Position numbers and translations under genes: made by a program. 64,000 bases of DNA from NCBI GenBank assembly GCA_025094145.1, contig JALLLS010000036.1, positions 1-64,000 on the forward strand, read 5' to 3'. Below, piece after piece: positions 34,041 to 45,358 of the stretch; position 1 is the stretch's first letter, and each line of letters starts with the position of its first letter. Below the pieces are notes generated by a model, which saw only the letters and a program-made list of their open reading frames with translations, made no database searches and was not told the origin of the DNA. The stretch is from Spinellus fusiger. Its lineage: Eukaryota > Mucoromycota > Mucoromycetes > Mucorales > Phycomycetaceae.

Positions 34041-37000
34041 TTATAAGGATGACTCTTCCCAGCCACTATCCTCTTCTTCTTTAAACTTTTTTTTTGGACT
34101 TTTCTCTGCTGAAAAAAAATCACCCACACGTTCTTTAGCTGATTCTACTTCATTTGCAAAGAAAAGTTCCATCTTCCCATGTTTAGGCCTAGGCTCAGCA
34201 CATAGCTCGCCAACCAGTTTCCAATCCACTATATGATAATTCATATTCGCCGCATCCCCAGAATAGAAAGGCGTTTTCTTATTTCTTGACGCGATTTTTG
34301 TTTGTGCTCTTATAGATTTCATCAAGTACTCCTCAGCAAGGCCTTTGTCGGTACAGATTTGCTTGGCCTAAACAAGAAAGAAAAAAGAGTGTGAACTCTC
34401 CCTTGCCTGTACTCTATATTGAATACTATTCATCACATACCTCTTCAAAATAGCGGATTGCTTTTCTATATTGGCCCTGAAGATAGCATATCTCACCTTT
34501 TGATATACAAATATCATTAACGTGCCCGTTGTAGGTTTCTGCTAATTCGAAACAACTAAAAGCACGGTCATACTCTCTACACAACAGCCATAAAAATAAG
34601 CAACCAACAAAAATAAATAAATAGAAAGATATACTTACTCTAGATGACGATAGCACTCTCCAAAACTGCACCAAAGAGACTCCCAAAAAACACGTAGCTC
34701 CATATGTCTATCCTTTGCGGTCAGGGTCGCCAAACTCAAACCATCTAGTGCAGCTCGGTAGCTAATGTCATGATGAATCAACTGTGTATTTTCAACGTAT
34801 TCAGTCCCACTTACTCTGATTTTTTCAAATAGTAAATACCCATTTCAAGGTACACATGTGGGTCACTCCTACATAACTCATAGCTTTTGGATAGATTTTC
34901 AATGGCCTCATCCAAATATCCAATAGTCAGGTAGTGTTTTCCTAGAGCCAGGTAGGGTCTATGTGAACTGTTTTTTTAAATAAATAAATAAATAAATAAA
35001 AATAAAATAAAATAAAATAAAATAAAATAAAAAGAATAACTCGTCATTAAGTGTCAAAGACATTAGCGCATATTACCTTAACACCATCGTATTGCATTCT
35101 TTATAAGCCTTAATGACTGAATCATAATCACTCATAAAAGCACATGCATCACCTAACCCCATCCAAGCGTACTCCATGTATGGATTGGCCTTAAGAACAT
35201 CCCTAGTATCAAAACACAGATTCACTTAAGACGAATGAAAGAAATACAAAAAATTATTGAGTCCTTCACTTACAAAAAGTAACTTCTTGCCGGGAAATAT
35301 TCTTCATTCATCATATGATAGAGGGCCGCTGCATACCATGTTTGGAACTTATCAGGTAGTAGATCTGTAACATTCATAATAAGATGATAAAGCTCGATCT
35401 TCATCTTCAGCTCATAATAGCACAGAGCCAGGATTGGAATGATCCGAGCATAGTATGGGTCCTTCTGTCGTACTCTATAGAATAGAATCCTGGGCCTGAG
35501 TGGTCTGTTCTCGAATGACAATAGGTGGTGAATGTTCTTACCTCAAACACACTTGCAGGGCTTCTTGATAGTGACCATTGCTAAAGAAAACATCTGCTTT
35601 ACTTAACAGTATGTCTGTGCAGTCTTTTAATCCAAGGTGGTTTTTTAATACGTTGTCGGCTGTATCTACATCTCTAAGATGGGCATACTACAGAGTTTCA
35701 TGAGTCAACAGAGTGCGAAATAAGATCATTTACCCGTCTGATTTTCATCAGATACAAAGATTGAATCACTTCATCATTGGATCCACAATGTTCCTCATAG
35801 TTAAGACCTGTCACAAAGGCCCATTCTAATAGCTGTGGGTTACTATCCTTTCTTTTCCTCATTCTAAAGAACAAACACATTGAAGTGTAATGGCTCTTAC
35901 CAATGTCCTCTGACAGTAGCTTGTTATCTATCAAGAAATCCATTGCCTAGACATCTTTTCATTATTCCATAGTCCTTGATAAAAATAAAATAAAAAAAGT
36001 AGTTTACTTCACAACATCGTGCATCTATGGTCAGTGCATCCACAAATTGATCCGATGCTAGATCTGGTTGATCCATCTTCATGTAAGCTCTTCCTCTTTC
36101 CAAGCTAATCAAGGATTCAATCTAATGATGAATCAACACAAATGCATTAGTACAAGAGCAGAGGAGGTGAACAGAAGATTACTATTTATAGTGTGTTTTC
36201 TAATGTACCTTGATGGTGCCTGAGGGAGTCCACTCTATTTCCCCATACAAACAAACAAATGAACATGATTAGTTATTTGGTTAGTTACTTAATTAGTAAT
36301 AAGAAAAGGTACTTGCCTTTTCTATTGAATGGAGTACGGGTGCCGATGTAGTCTAATGTTTCCTTGTAACGTCCCAATGTGTTCTATAAGAAATACATAA
36401 ATACATAGGCATGTATTTATACAGTGTGTTCTGTAGTTGCTTACCGTACACACAGCCGCAAAATACCGACCACGGATTTCATTTTGCACAAGATCGTCTC
36501 TGTGTAGCAAATACAGGGCTCTTTCATGTTGACCTGTTTGCATGTAGAGTCCAATCAAGTCGAGATAGTCGCTATTGGTTCTATCTACAGTGCACACATA
36601 TATAAAGAGTGTATTTCTTGTTTACTATACACATTCTCTCTCGCTTTTTCTCCTTTTTGTATTGCCTAGAGGATCTTTCTTACCTGACATATCGGCAATC
36701 TTTTCAGCATAGTAAATGGCATTGTAAGGTGAGTGGTCTTCAATTGCTCCCAGAAAGAGTTCTCTCAGTTGGTTCTTTATGCCCTTGTAATAGACACTAG
36801 CCAGAGGTCGTCTTGTTTTGGGCTGGAGTGTAGTATCGTACTGGCTGGACTCGTTATCAGACGTTTCAGTAGGAGTGGCTGAGTCCAGGAGCAGGCTGGT
36901 TTCATGGCTGTTAAAGGGAGAGGGCTCTCTTGGGATGTACTCGACTGAGGACTCATTATGACACATTTCACTGTGGCCTTCAATAGGGTGTTTGGGTGAA

Positions 37001-37245
37001 GAGTCAGAAGAGTGTTGAGAGATAGGGTCTTCCTGTACCGGTGAGTAGTTTTGGATGTTGGCCTGAGAAGAGAGATAGTCCCGTAACGGAGACTGAGATG
37101 GATGTCTTCTTGGGGCAGAGGAGGAACTGTGAGATGCCGAAGGACGTAAAAGAGAGTGTCGCGAAGGAGACTTTAGAGAAGATTGTCTTTTAGGAGACTG
37201 TGAAGGAGATTTAGAAGACTGGCGAAGAGAAGGTGTCAATGTCAT
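34041..37245 (-). CDS. CDC16: Anaphase-promoting complex subunit Cdc16/APC6
   Basis: TPR scaffold subunit of the APC/C ubiquitin ligase that drives mitotic exit. It starts MTLTPSLRQSSKSPSQSPKR at 37245 with a Ser/Pro-rich tail, likely a phosphorylated region. TPR units follow over about ten exons: YNAIYYAEKIADMSG, NSDYLDLIGLYMQTGQHERA, NTLGRYKETLDYIGTRTPF, ESLISLERGRAYMKMDQPDL, DPYYARIIPILALCYYELKM and FQTWYAAALYHMMNEEYFPA. The order and the SGTIK..LISLERG segment parallel the Cdc16 linker of other organisms. The last exon ends EEEDSGWEESSL at 34041. The intron at 36235-36316 has a GC donor; using the nearby GT would replace the conserved segment by a different frame. An intron near 34980-35034 carries AAATA repeats. 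APC8 or APC3 are the main alternatives. Confidence 0.85.
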
Positions 37246-37483
37246 GGTGCTTTAGACTATTAATACATAGAGAAGATGCAGATGCATGAATTATATTTAT
37301 TGATCAATGTCTGTGACTGTTTAATACATTGGATACTGAAGGATTCTCTTTCAACAGGATGAATAGATATGCTTAGTTGAGTACAGCTGTGGGATGTCTG
37401 TTTATCCTATAGACACCTTTATTTATTATGTATTTATTTACAGTGGATCTATATCAATATCAATATCAATACTATGATCAAGT

Positions 37484-38382
37484 CTACTGCTCCTTTGGTA
37501 CTGAATAGTGATTAATAGTAAAGACATTCTCTTTCTTCTGTCGTTTGCTCATCTTCTTTCTCTTCAAGTAGTCTTCAATCTGTAGTCTTTTCTTTTTAGA
37601 TACTTCTTTGAATAGATATGAAGGATTGATGATGTGTGGTTTACGGTATGCATTTTCGAACAGACGTGAGTCTCTTGCTTGGGAGAGGCTGTTCTTGTCT
37701 TTATCTTCTGTCTCGTCTTTATCTTCTGTTTCATCATATACTAATTCTTCCTCTAGTTCTTCCTCTTCCTCTTCTGTTGCTGTTACTGTTGCTGACCATG
37801 ACTGTCTTATTCTATCATAGTCCTCTGCCACTTTAAGTTTCTTCTCAAAGGGGGTAGCTATGTAGCGTGTATATTCTTCCACGAGCAAGCCTAAGAGGAA
37901 GAAGAAAGCCCATCAGTCATAGATCCATGCACTCTAGACCATACCATTACTTACCCAAACATATCAAAGCACTTATATCACATTTACTCTCTAAGGATTT
38001 GGAACTGAGTCTTTTTGGAGTCCGCAATGAAGAGAGCTGTACAATACTTCTGAGTAGATCCTAAGTACAGTTGAATAAGTAATAGACACTCTATGCACTC
38101 TATGCACCTACCATGGAGGGATGTTGTGGGTGCTCATCTAATCTACCCATCTTATGAGCCTATTTTATTTTATTGTACTGTACTATACTGTACTGTACTG
38201 TACTTACCGCCCGACTCAAAGGGAGTTTTTTTGTATTCTCTATTCTTAGTGGTTTGTAAGGTGATGGTAGGTTGAAAAAAGAGAGACTTTTGGATCTTCT
38301 TGTAGAATCTTTCTTCCTCTTTAGCCTCTGATTCATTTCTTTTTCCTTTGTCTTTTCTATATAAACTATTTCGATGTTCCAT
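37484..38382 (-). CDS. Charged nuclear-type protein with a 26-nt microexon
   Basis: Unidentified. Exons 38382-38208, 38137-38112 (26 nt), 38060-37955 and 37890-37484 close to 237 residues; without the microexon the frame is lost. It starts MEHRNSLYRKDKGKRNESEA. The middle (DISALICLG then LLVEEYTRYIATP) is the best conserved-looking part. It is followed by a Glu/Asp-rich run (EEEEEELEEELVYDETEDKD) and a strongly basic stretch (KKKRLQIEDYLKRKKMSKRQ) that looks like a nuclear or nucleolar signal. The hydrophobic-then-VEEY segment faintly recalls the RNA polymerase I upstream factor Rrn9, but I would not name it so without a profile search. It is transcribed in the same direction as Cdc16, 240 bp upstream. 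Confidence 0.7.
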
Positions 38383-41300
38383 GTCTGTTATGTGAGTCAA
38401 TAATAGAAGAGAAAGACAGGTGTTCCTATTATTTTTGCATGACACTTTATTATGTGCTTTTGCACAGTCACATATCCCAGTGAAATGGCATAGTTAAAAA
38501 ACACACACAACACTCCTTTCTCTCCCTCGACTATTATTTCTTCTTTTATAGCTGTTTCTCTCTTCCTTAGAGAAAGAGACGCTGTTGGCTAAGTGTATAT
38601 ATAACTTAATTCCTAGTTCTACATTGATATTCTCCTTCTACCAGATCCCCCATGGCATCACCGCTCAATGTGGCGTGTGTCCGTTGCTAAAGATTTAAAT
38701 AAAATTAAATCCTTACAAAAAAATAAGTACATCCCTTAATTCTCTTTCTAAACGCCTCTTGTATCTACCGCTGCCTCTAGTTATATCACAAAATAATGAA
38801 AAAAATATACTTTAGCATTGATATACTAATGGTATTGTTTAAAAAAAAAACCTCAAGGCAAAAGGAGTGGTTTAGGAATTTAATAAATGTATTTCTCAAT
38901 TTGCTTCTGCTATGAATTGAGCAGGCTTATATGCTTTCTTCCAAGTTACATTGATTACTTTTTATGATAACAAGTCTTATGAGATTAGGTGCTATGTTCT
39001 TCATCCCCTCTTTTCCAACAGTATGAAGAATTATTATTATTTAATGTCATCACAATTAACAAGCACTGGACTGTTATGTGACCTAATAAATGTAGACAGG
39101 TCTTCATGATCTCCATCAATTGCTTGGTACAAGTTGGTTAATGTCTTTTCTACAATTTCTACAATTTCTGGATTCTTTACTTCTTTTCTGACCAGTTTAT
39201 TAAGAGTTACCCACATCAATTTTTCTAAGCTTTGCAAGATCATCCTCCAGGTTGTTGTTGTGGTAGTTTCCTTTTCTTTTTACTTCCACAAAGAAAAACT
39301 CAAAATTCACAGAAGAGAGATTATCCAAGTAAAGTACAAAATCAGGGATCAAGACCTGCCCATCTGATGGCTTTGTTAGGTGGTATGTTAACCTGATAAT
39401 GGTGTTAATAATTATGCTAATTGACATTGAAAACCACTTTTAACTTACCAATCGTGTTTAACCATATCGATTTTACAGACCAAGCAGTGGGTTAGATATG
39501 GTCTGATGTTTTCAACAATCAATAGTGCTTCCCCTTGTCTGCGAGTGTGGGGTAGACTATTGCGTACGAATCTTGTTGTTAGATCGGATACTGTTCTTAA
39601 CGCTTTCTTGACAGTATTGATATTGCAGATACTCTTCATTTTGTCCAAGGTATCTTTAACTGCATTTCTTTTTTAGTAAGTGCGTTATTTGCTAAAGAAA
39701 AATTCGCATGTGTGATATTAGATAATAAGATGTAGACTTTGAAAATAAAAATAAAAAGTGACTATAGAATGCGTCCATTTTTCATTCATTTTTTATTAAC
39801 AAGAGTAATGAGAGAAGAATGACAAAGAAACTTATTTAATGGCAAAGATAGAAAATAGACTATCCAATCATAGCTGTTAAATACACCGGAATCCCATCAT
39901 AGTGACTGTAGAATGAATTGCTATCGTCAATATAGCTTATAGTCCAAAGGGATTCTGGTCAGTTAACTTGTGGTTAAACTCTCTTGTTTATTATTCATTC
40001 ATTTATTTATTTATTTATAGGTCTTTTATACTTGTCTACTATGAGTATTTCTTTTTAGCTTCAGGGGTATGTTATTGAATGCTATGAATAACTATCCATT
40101 AGTATTCGATAGCATCCCCTTCTCAGTTTAGTAGTGGGAGTTGATATTCACAACAAAGGGTGTAGTTCCAATAATAGAAAAAGTCTTTACGACAACACTC
40201 ATAAAATATACTATTTTAATATGATATATACATGAATTTTGATTTAGTTCTTATGTATTGAACTATATCTTTACTGTTATATTATATTTATAACTAATAT
40301 TAATTCAAAATATTAAATACAGTTATTTTGATATATAAAACATCCTATCTATGTTATATATTAAAGAATAATAAGTTAGTATATAAATATAAATATAAAT
40401 ATAAATGTATGTAAATGTCAATGGACAGGCATCCAATGCCAGGATGAACCTTTACAAAACTCACGCCTTTTCTCTCTCTCCTGCCACCTTCCTTACACTT
40501 CCCTTGCTATCTGTCACCTTTCCTTCTCCACTTGATCCTCCAGTCTACTGTCCAGACCTTACTAAACTACTGGTACGAGATACGTATGACTTTAATTCCC
40601 TAACGGACCATCTATGTCAATGCAGCCTTCCTGCTAGATATGTAGGCATTCACTTCACCTTACCTCAACATTCAACATTTTAAATTTTACATTCTATATT
40701 CTACATTCTACATTCTACATTCTACATTCTAGACTATAACATGACTATAACATGCTTTTATCTTCACAGACTTCAGAGATAGAATAAAGTCATATCAGAA
40801 AAAGAAAAGGGTTGTAATTCCTACTATTGATTTCTTTGGGCAGAGACATACACAAGGCCATGTAGGCGCCTTTGAGTGCATTTCTGTTAAATTCGAAAAG
40901 GAATTAATCAGACTCAAAACGAGATGCTTTTATTAAAACAATTTTGACATGTCTATTTATACTAAATAGACAGGTGACTGTGTTATTGAGAATAATCTAT
41001 TACTGTTTTAGGATACTTGATAATAATGGCCTGTACAGTAGACTTTAATATGCAGTGTCTTAACTATGAATTACGTTGTAGAAAGGAGACGACTTAATAA
41101 TCGATCTGTGACTGCTACCATTGTCTTCATGATTACAACAATTTCTCTCTTATTCTCCTTCATCTTATGCTCCTACAGTTCAAAAAACAAACAAACAAAT
41201 AGTCTGGTCATTTCTCTCTTGCCCTACAGTCGAATGCTATTGGCTCATTTTTATCCACTCACTTACCTGCACTTATACATCAACACATGAATACAAAAGA

Positions 41301-41445
41301 GTAGTTGTTATGCATCTCCTCCAAAAAAGGAGACAGGCCCTCGGTGTGACTGGTGTATTGCGGCGGGACTTGTCTCCCCACTCTTTCATTCCACTCTTGG
41401 ACATCCCCAAAAGGAGTTTACAAACAAGCACTCTACTGCGTTAAT
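38383..41445. other. 3-kb region with repeat and gene relics
   Basis: Contains the decayed nuclease-like gene (39037-39648), a possible ~70-bp miniature inverted repeat near 39888-39957 (CCGGAATCCC and GGGATTCTGG ends), and 39950-40200, which resembles 25440-25690. An ORF at 40405-40683 has no recognisable motif. The right end is the twinfilin promoter. Confidence 0.5.
39037..39648 (-). pseudogene. Decayed PD-(D/E)XK-like protein gene
   Basis: Three overlapping reading frames read leftward make one protein-like track: VSDLTTRFVRNSLPHTRRQG, then PSDGQVLIPDFVLYLDNLSS with FEFFFVEVKRKGN, then LNKLVRKEVKNPEIVEIVEK. PDFVLYL...FFFVEVK has the spacing of a PD-(D/E)XK nuclease core (Asp, then Glu-x-Lys). 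I recall a large repetitive Mucorales family with this SDGQ..PDFVLYL..VEVKRPG pattern. The frame breaks near 39240 (after DDLAKLRK) and between the first two segments near 39430, and no splice pair repairs both convincingly. I call it a pseudogene; a short intron could explain one of the breaks. Confidence 0.6.
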
Positions 41446-41542
41446 ATGTCTCATCAGAGTGGGATCCAAGGCAAGTCTTGTCGATTATTCTCTTTCAACT
41501 GCTGCAGAAACTTAACCTAACCTAACCTGCTCACCCATATTT

Positions 41543-41576
<34 letters not shown>

Positions 41577-43177
41577 TGTGTGTTGATACACCATTCACAG
41601 TATCAGAAGAGCTATCACAGACCTTTGCCAGTGCAGTGACCAGCGGAGATATCCGTGCACTTCGCGTATCTATTATCAAAGGTAAGGGTAAAAGTCTATG
41701 CATGGACTGATAACAATGGCACGGTAGAGTCCCTGGAGACCAATGGTATAGTAAAGGCAGAAGGATCCTTGGAACAAGGTAAGCCAGGAGACTCCCCTCC
41801 CCCTTCGCATACCACAGAAACAATAGGCATTCTTGCTCATTCGAGTGTCCCTTTTCTTCTTCTTTTCTTTCTTCCTTAGACTTTAGCCTACTAGGAGTCT
41901 ATCTCGAGCCAACACAGCCCGCCTACATTCTCCTTCGACTCGATGAAAAGGCAGGAAACGGAGAGCACCAGTGGCTGTTCATGTGTTATGTGCCTGATAA
42001 TGCCAAGGTCCGTGAAAAGATGCTCTATGCCTCATCACGTGCAACACTTATCAAGGCATTGGGAGATTATCGCTTCATAGACTCCATCTATGGAACACAA
42101 GAGGCAAGTCAAATAAGATAAGAAAAAAATAAGAGACTGATGGAGTAGCCTACAGAATGAGTTCTCATACCAAGGCTACAAAAGACATCTGGCACACAAG
42201 GCAGCCGATAAGCCTCTGACAAGACGTGAGCAAGAATTGGCTCATATCAAAGCAGCAGAGGTAAGGATGTCTGTCTTTTTTAATAGTTTTATTAGTATTA
42301 GTATTAGTATTAGTATTAGTATTATTGGTCCATGTTGACAGGGTGGGGCAATGCATTGATGGAAGAGTATTTCTAGGCCATGGCAGTATCAGACTACCAA
42401 GGAACAGCTGCACGCAAATCTTATACTTCAGGTGTGGCCTTTCCATTGTCACAAGAAGCCATTGATGCCTTGAAGCATCTTAACAAGACAAAGGAAGAAC
42501 GTCAGCACAACTTTGTTGTATTGGTAATGAGAGACATAATTAAAAAAAAAAGATCTATTGTTGATCGTCTTGTATAGCATCTGAACAATGAGAAAATTGA
42601 GTTGGACACTGCTTCCACTGTGGCTGTAGAAGAACTCAGAAAAGCCATACCTTCCAATGTACCTCGTTTCTCATTCTATGTGTTTGAGCATGAACATGAA
42701 GGAGAGACTAAAGAAGTGATAGGTAAGCCATTCAATTACATGTCAGAGCTAAGGTACTGTGTTTATAGTATTTGTTTATACATGTCCTTCATCATCAAAG
42801 ATCCGTGAAAAGATGTTGTACTCTTCCTCAAAGGCAGGTGTTATTACAGGTGCCAAGACAGAAGCAGATGTTTATGTTGTGAAAAAGGTAATTGGTAGTA
42901 TTTGTGTAGGGTGTGTAGGGTGTTCTTATTTTCTTATTCTCTTTCTATGAACATTGATACGGTGTGGGTGTGTTAGTTCGAGACAAGTGATCCTGAAGAT
43001 GTGACAAGCGAGTACTTGTTGGAGGATATTTACACAAGCCATACATCTTCTTCAGGAGGATCTACTCCAAATGGTGCCTCGAGTAGTTTAGTGGCCGATA
43101 GAATCCAGATGTTGGGATCAAAGCAGGGTGGATTCAAACGACCCAGTGCTCCAGGCAGAAGACGGCCTGCTGCTTAA
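41446..43177 (+). CDS. TWF1: Twinfilin (two ADF-H domains)
   Basis: Actin-monomer-binding and filament-end-capping protein. Nine exons close to 365 residues: 41446-41470, 41601-41681, 41728-41778, 41880-42103, 42156-42260, 42377-42523, 42578-42722, 42769-42887 and 42977-43177. It begins MSHQSGIQVSEELSQTF, the classic twinfilin start. ADF-H 1 contains PAYILLRLDEKAGNG and DNAKVREKMLYASSRATLIK. The linker (GYKRHLAHKAADKPLTRREQ) leads to ADF-H 2 with FVVLHLNNEKIEL, PRFSFYVFEHEHEG and KIREKMLYSSSKAGVITGAK. The tail is Ser/Gly-rich and ends in a basic FKRPSAPGRRRPAA, as in other twinfilins (phosphoinositide/capping-protein tail). Introns 41471-41600 and 42104-42155 have AG/GCAAGT donors; the first also carries a (CT)n(GT)n microsatellite at 41545-41582. 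Confidence 0.95.
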
Positions 43178-44083
43178 TAGAACACTCCTTTTCTTGCTTG
43201 ATGTTGAAATGTAGATAGCTTAAGAATTATATATATTCCTTAGGATTCTCTAATCATTGACATTACACACTAGTTTCAACTTTCAAGAGTCAACTGTACT
43301 CCTATTCTTTACTATGCCATAAATGATGAGATGAATATATGAGTCACTTTTTTGTTCGTTAGTGTGATGTTAGATTACTTTATTCTTCAATCTTTCTATC
43401 AAGTAAACCATCAACAAATAGACAATGCCATGTCTGTCTAATCTCCATAAAATAGCCTTATGTATCCATAGTATTATTTCTACATGGGAGTATTTATTAA
43501 TGACTTGTTTATTTTGAAGGATGGGCCTATTGATCCCCATCAGATTCGTTATTGACAATGCAGAATTGATTTCTAATAAAGATAGTATTAGAGTCAATAG
43601 GATTCCATTCCTCCCCTTCCTTTATTATGCAACAGTTATACCTAGTACAGTATGGATGGATCCTTGTCCAACTCAAACAGATATGCATAAAACACTCTAT
43701 TATCATTATCCTTTTTAAAATGTCATTCAGAACATGAAGAAAGAGATTGTTCTATGAATAATAATAATAATAAAAAGTGTTATAGCTTATCGTATTGATA
43801 CAGCATCCTCCAATCTTACCTCTCTTTCTTTCTTTCTTTTAGTGTATGAATGGCAAAGTAGTCCAATGGATAATTCAAGAAATTTGTGTCTGCTTCAGGC
43901 AGAGTTATGGGCTATGTATAATATAAACATTTAGTATATACACATATAATAAAGGATGTTTTATGAATAACTTACAGGCGAACAACTATCACCACTGAGG
44001 TCAAGGCAGAGAAAGGGTAAGAAAGATATTATCTCTACTGTTATCTATTCCCCACCATGCAGGAAAAGAGAATAGTATAGATC
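43178..44083. other. Convergent intergenic region
   Basis: 3' flanks of twinfilin (+) and the acidic protein (-). Trinucleotide (ATA)n near 43755-43775 and a TTTC run near 43825-43840. A short coding-looking stretch at 43845-43920 has no supported gene around it. Confidence 0.5.
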
Positions 44084-45239
44084 CTACCTTACTGACGATG
44101 CTGTGTCTTCCATCTGTTTTTCATGACCACTGTCATTGTCTGTGTCTGTGTCTGCCTCTGTTGAACAGACAGAACTCATAGATTTCTTCTTGTCATCCTC
44201 TGCTTCATTATTGACCAGTATTTCCTGTCTTTTTGCTGGTGCTTTGTATTGTCTTTTTCCTCTTTTTCTTACTCTTCCTGCTCCTCTTGCTCCTCCTCTT
44301 GCTCCTCCTCTTGCCCCTCTTCCTGCTCCTCTTGCTCCTCTTGCTCCTCTTCCTGCTATCTCTGTTCTCTCTGCTTCATCCATGCTTTCTATTCTCTCTA
44401 TTGATGATGTGTTGGTAGAAGAAGGGGTTTGTAGTGTTTGTAGTGGGCATGGATGTGGAATTGTCTCTAGTGTCTGTGTATTTTCTTGTAGATTCCCACT
44501 TGTCCTTTCTTTTTTCACTTTTAATGCCTTAACTGCTTCAACCTCCATCGCCTTTGTTTCTGATTCATCGGATTCATCTGATTCATCTGCTTCATCTAAT
44601 GCTCTTACTTCTTCCAATGTCTTCATGTCTTCCAATGTCTCCATGTCTTCCAATGTCTCTAATGCCTCTGCCTCTAATGCCTCTGCATCCTCTAATAATT
44701 CCACTTCTGATAGTGCCTCTGCATCCTCTAATGCTCTCACTTCAGCCAATGCTCTCACTTCAGCCAATGCCTCTAATGCCTCCACTTCTAATGCCTCCAC
44801 CTCCATTGGTTTTAATTCTAGTGGTTTTGCTAGTGCTTCTGCTTCTGCCAATATTTTTGCTTCTGCTTCTGCTAATGCCTTTACTTTTGCTAATGCCTTT
44901 ACTTTTGCTAATGCACCCAATGCCTTTACTCTTAGTAATGATTGTCCTTCTTCTGATGCCTCAACTTCTTCTAAATCCTCTGCTTCCATTGCTTCTTCTT
45001 CTGATGAGGACTCTAGCTTTAAGTCTAGTTCTAGGTCTGACTCTGATGATGAGTCTGATGAAGACTCTGATGAAGACTCTGGCTTTGGATTTAGCTCTAA
45101 GTCTAGTTCTAAGTCTGATTCCGATAATGATTCTGATGATGGCTCTAGTTCTGATGATGGTTCTGGCTCTAGTTCTGATGATGGCTCTAGTTCTAGTTCT
45201 AATTCTGGTTCTGGTTCTAATTCTGGTTCTGGTTCTGGT

Positions 45240-45290
<51 letters not shown>

Positions 45291-45297
45291 AGTTCTG

Positions 45298-45358
<61 letters not shown>

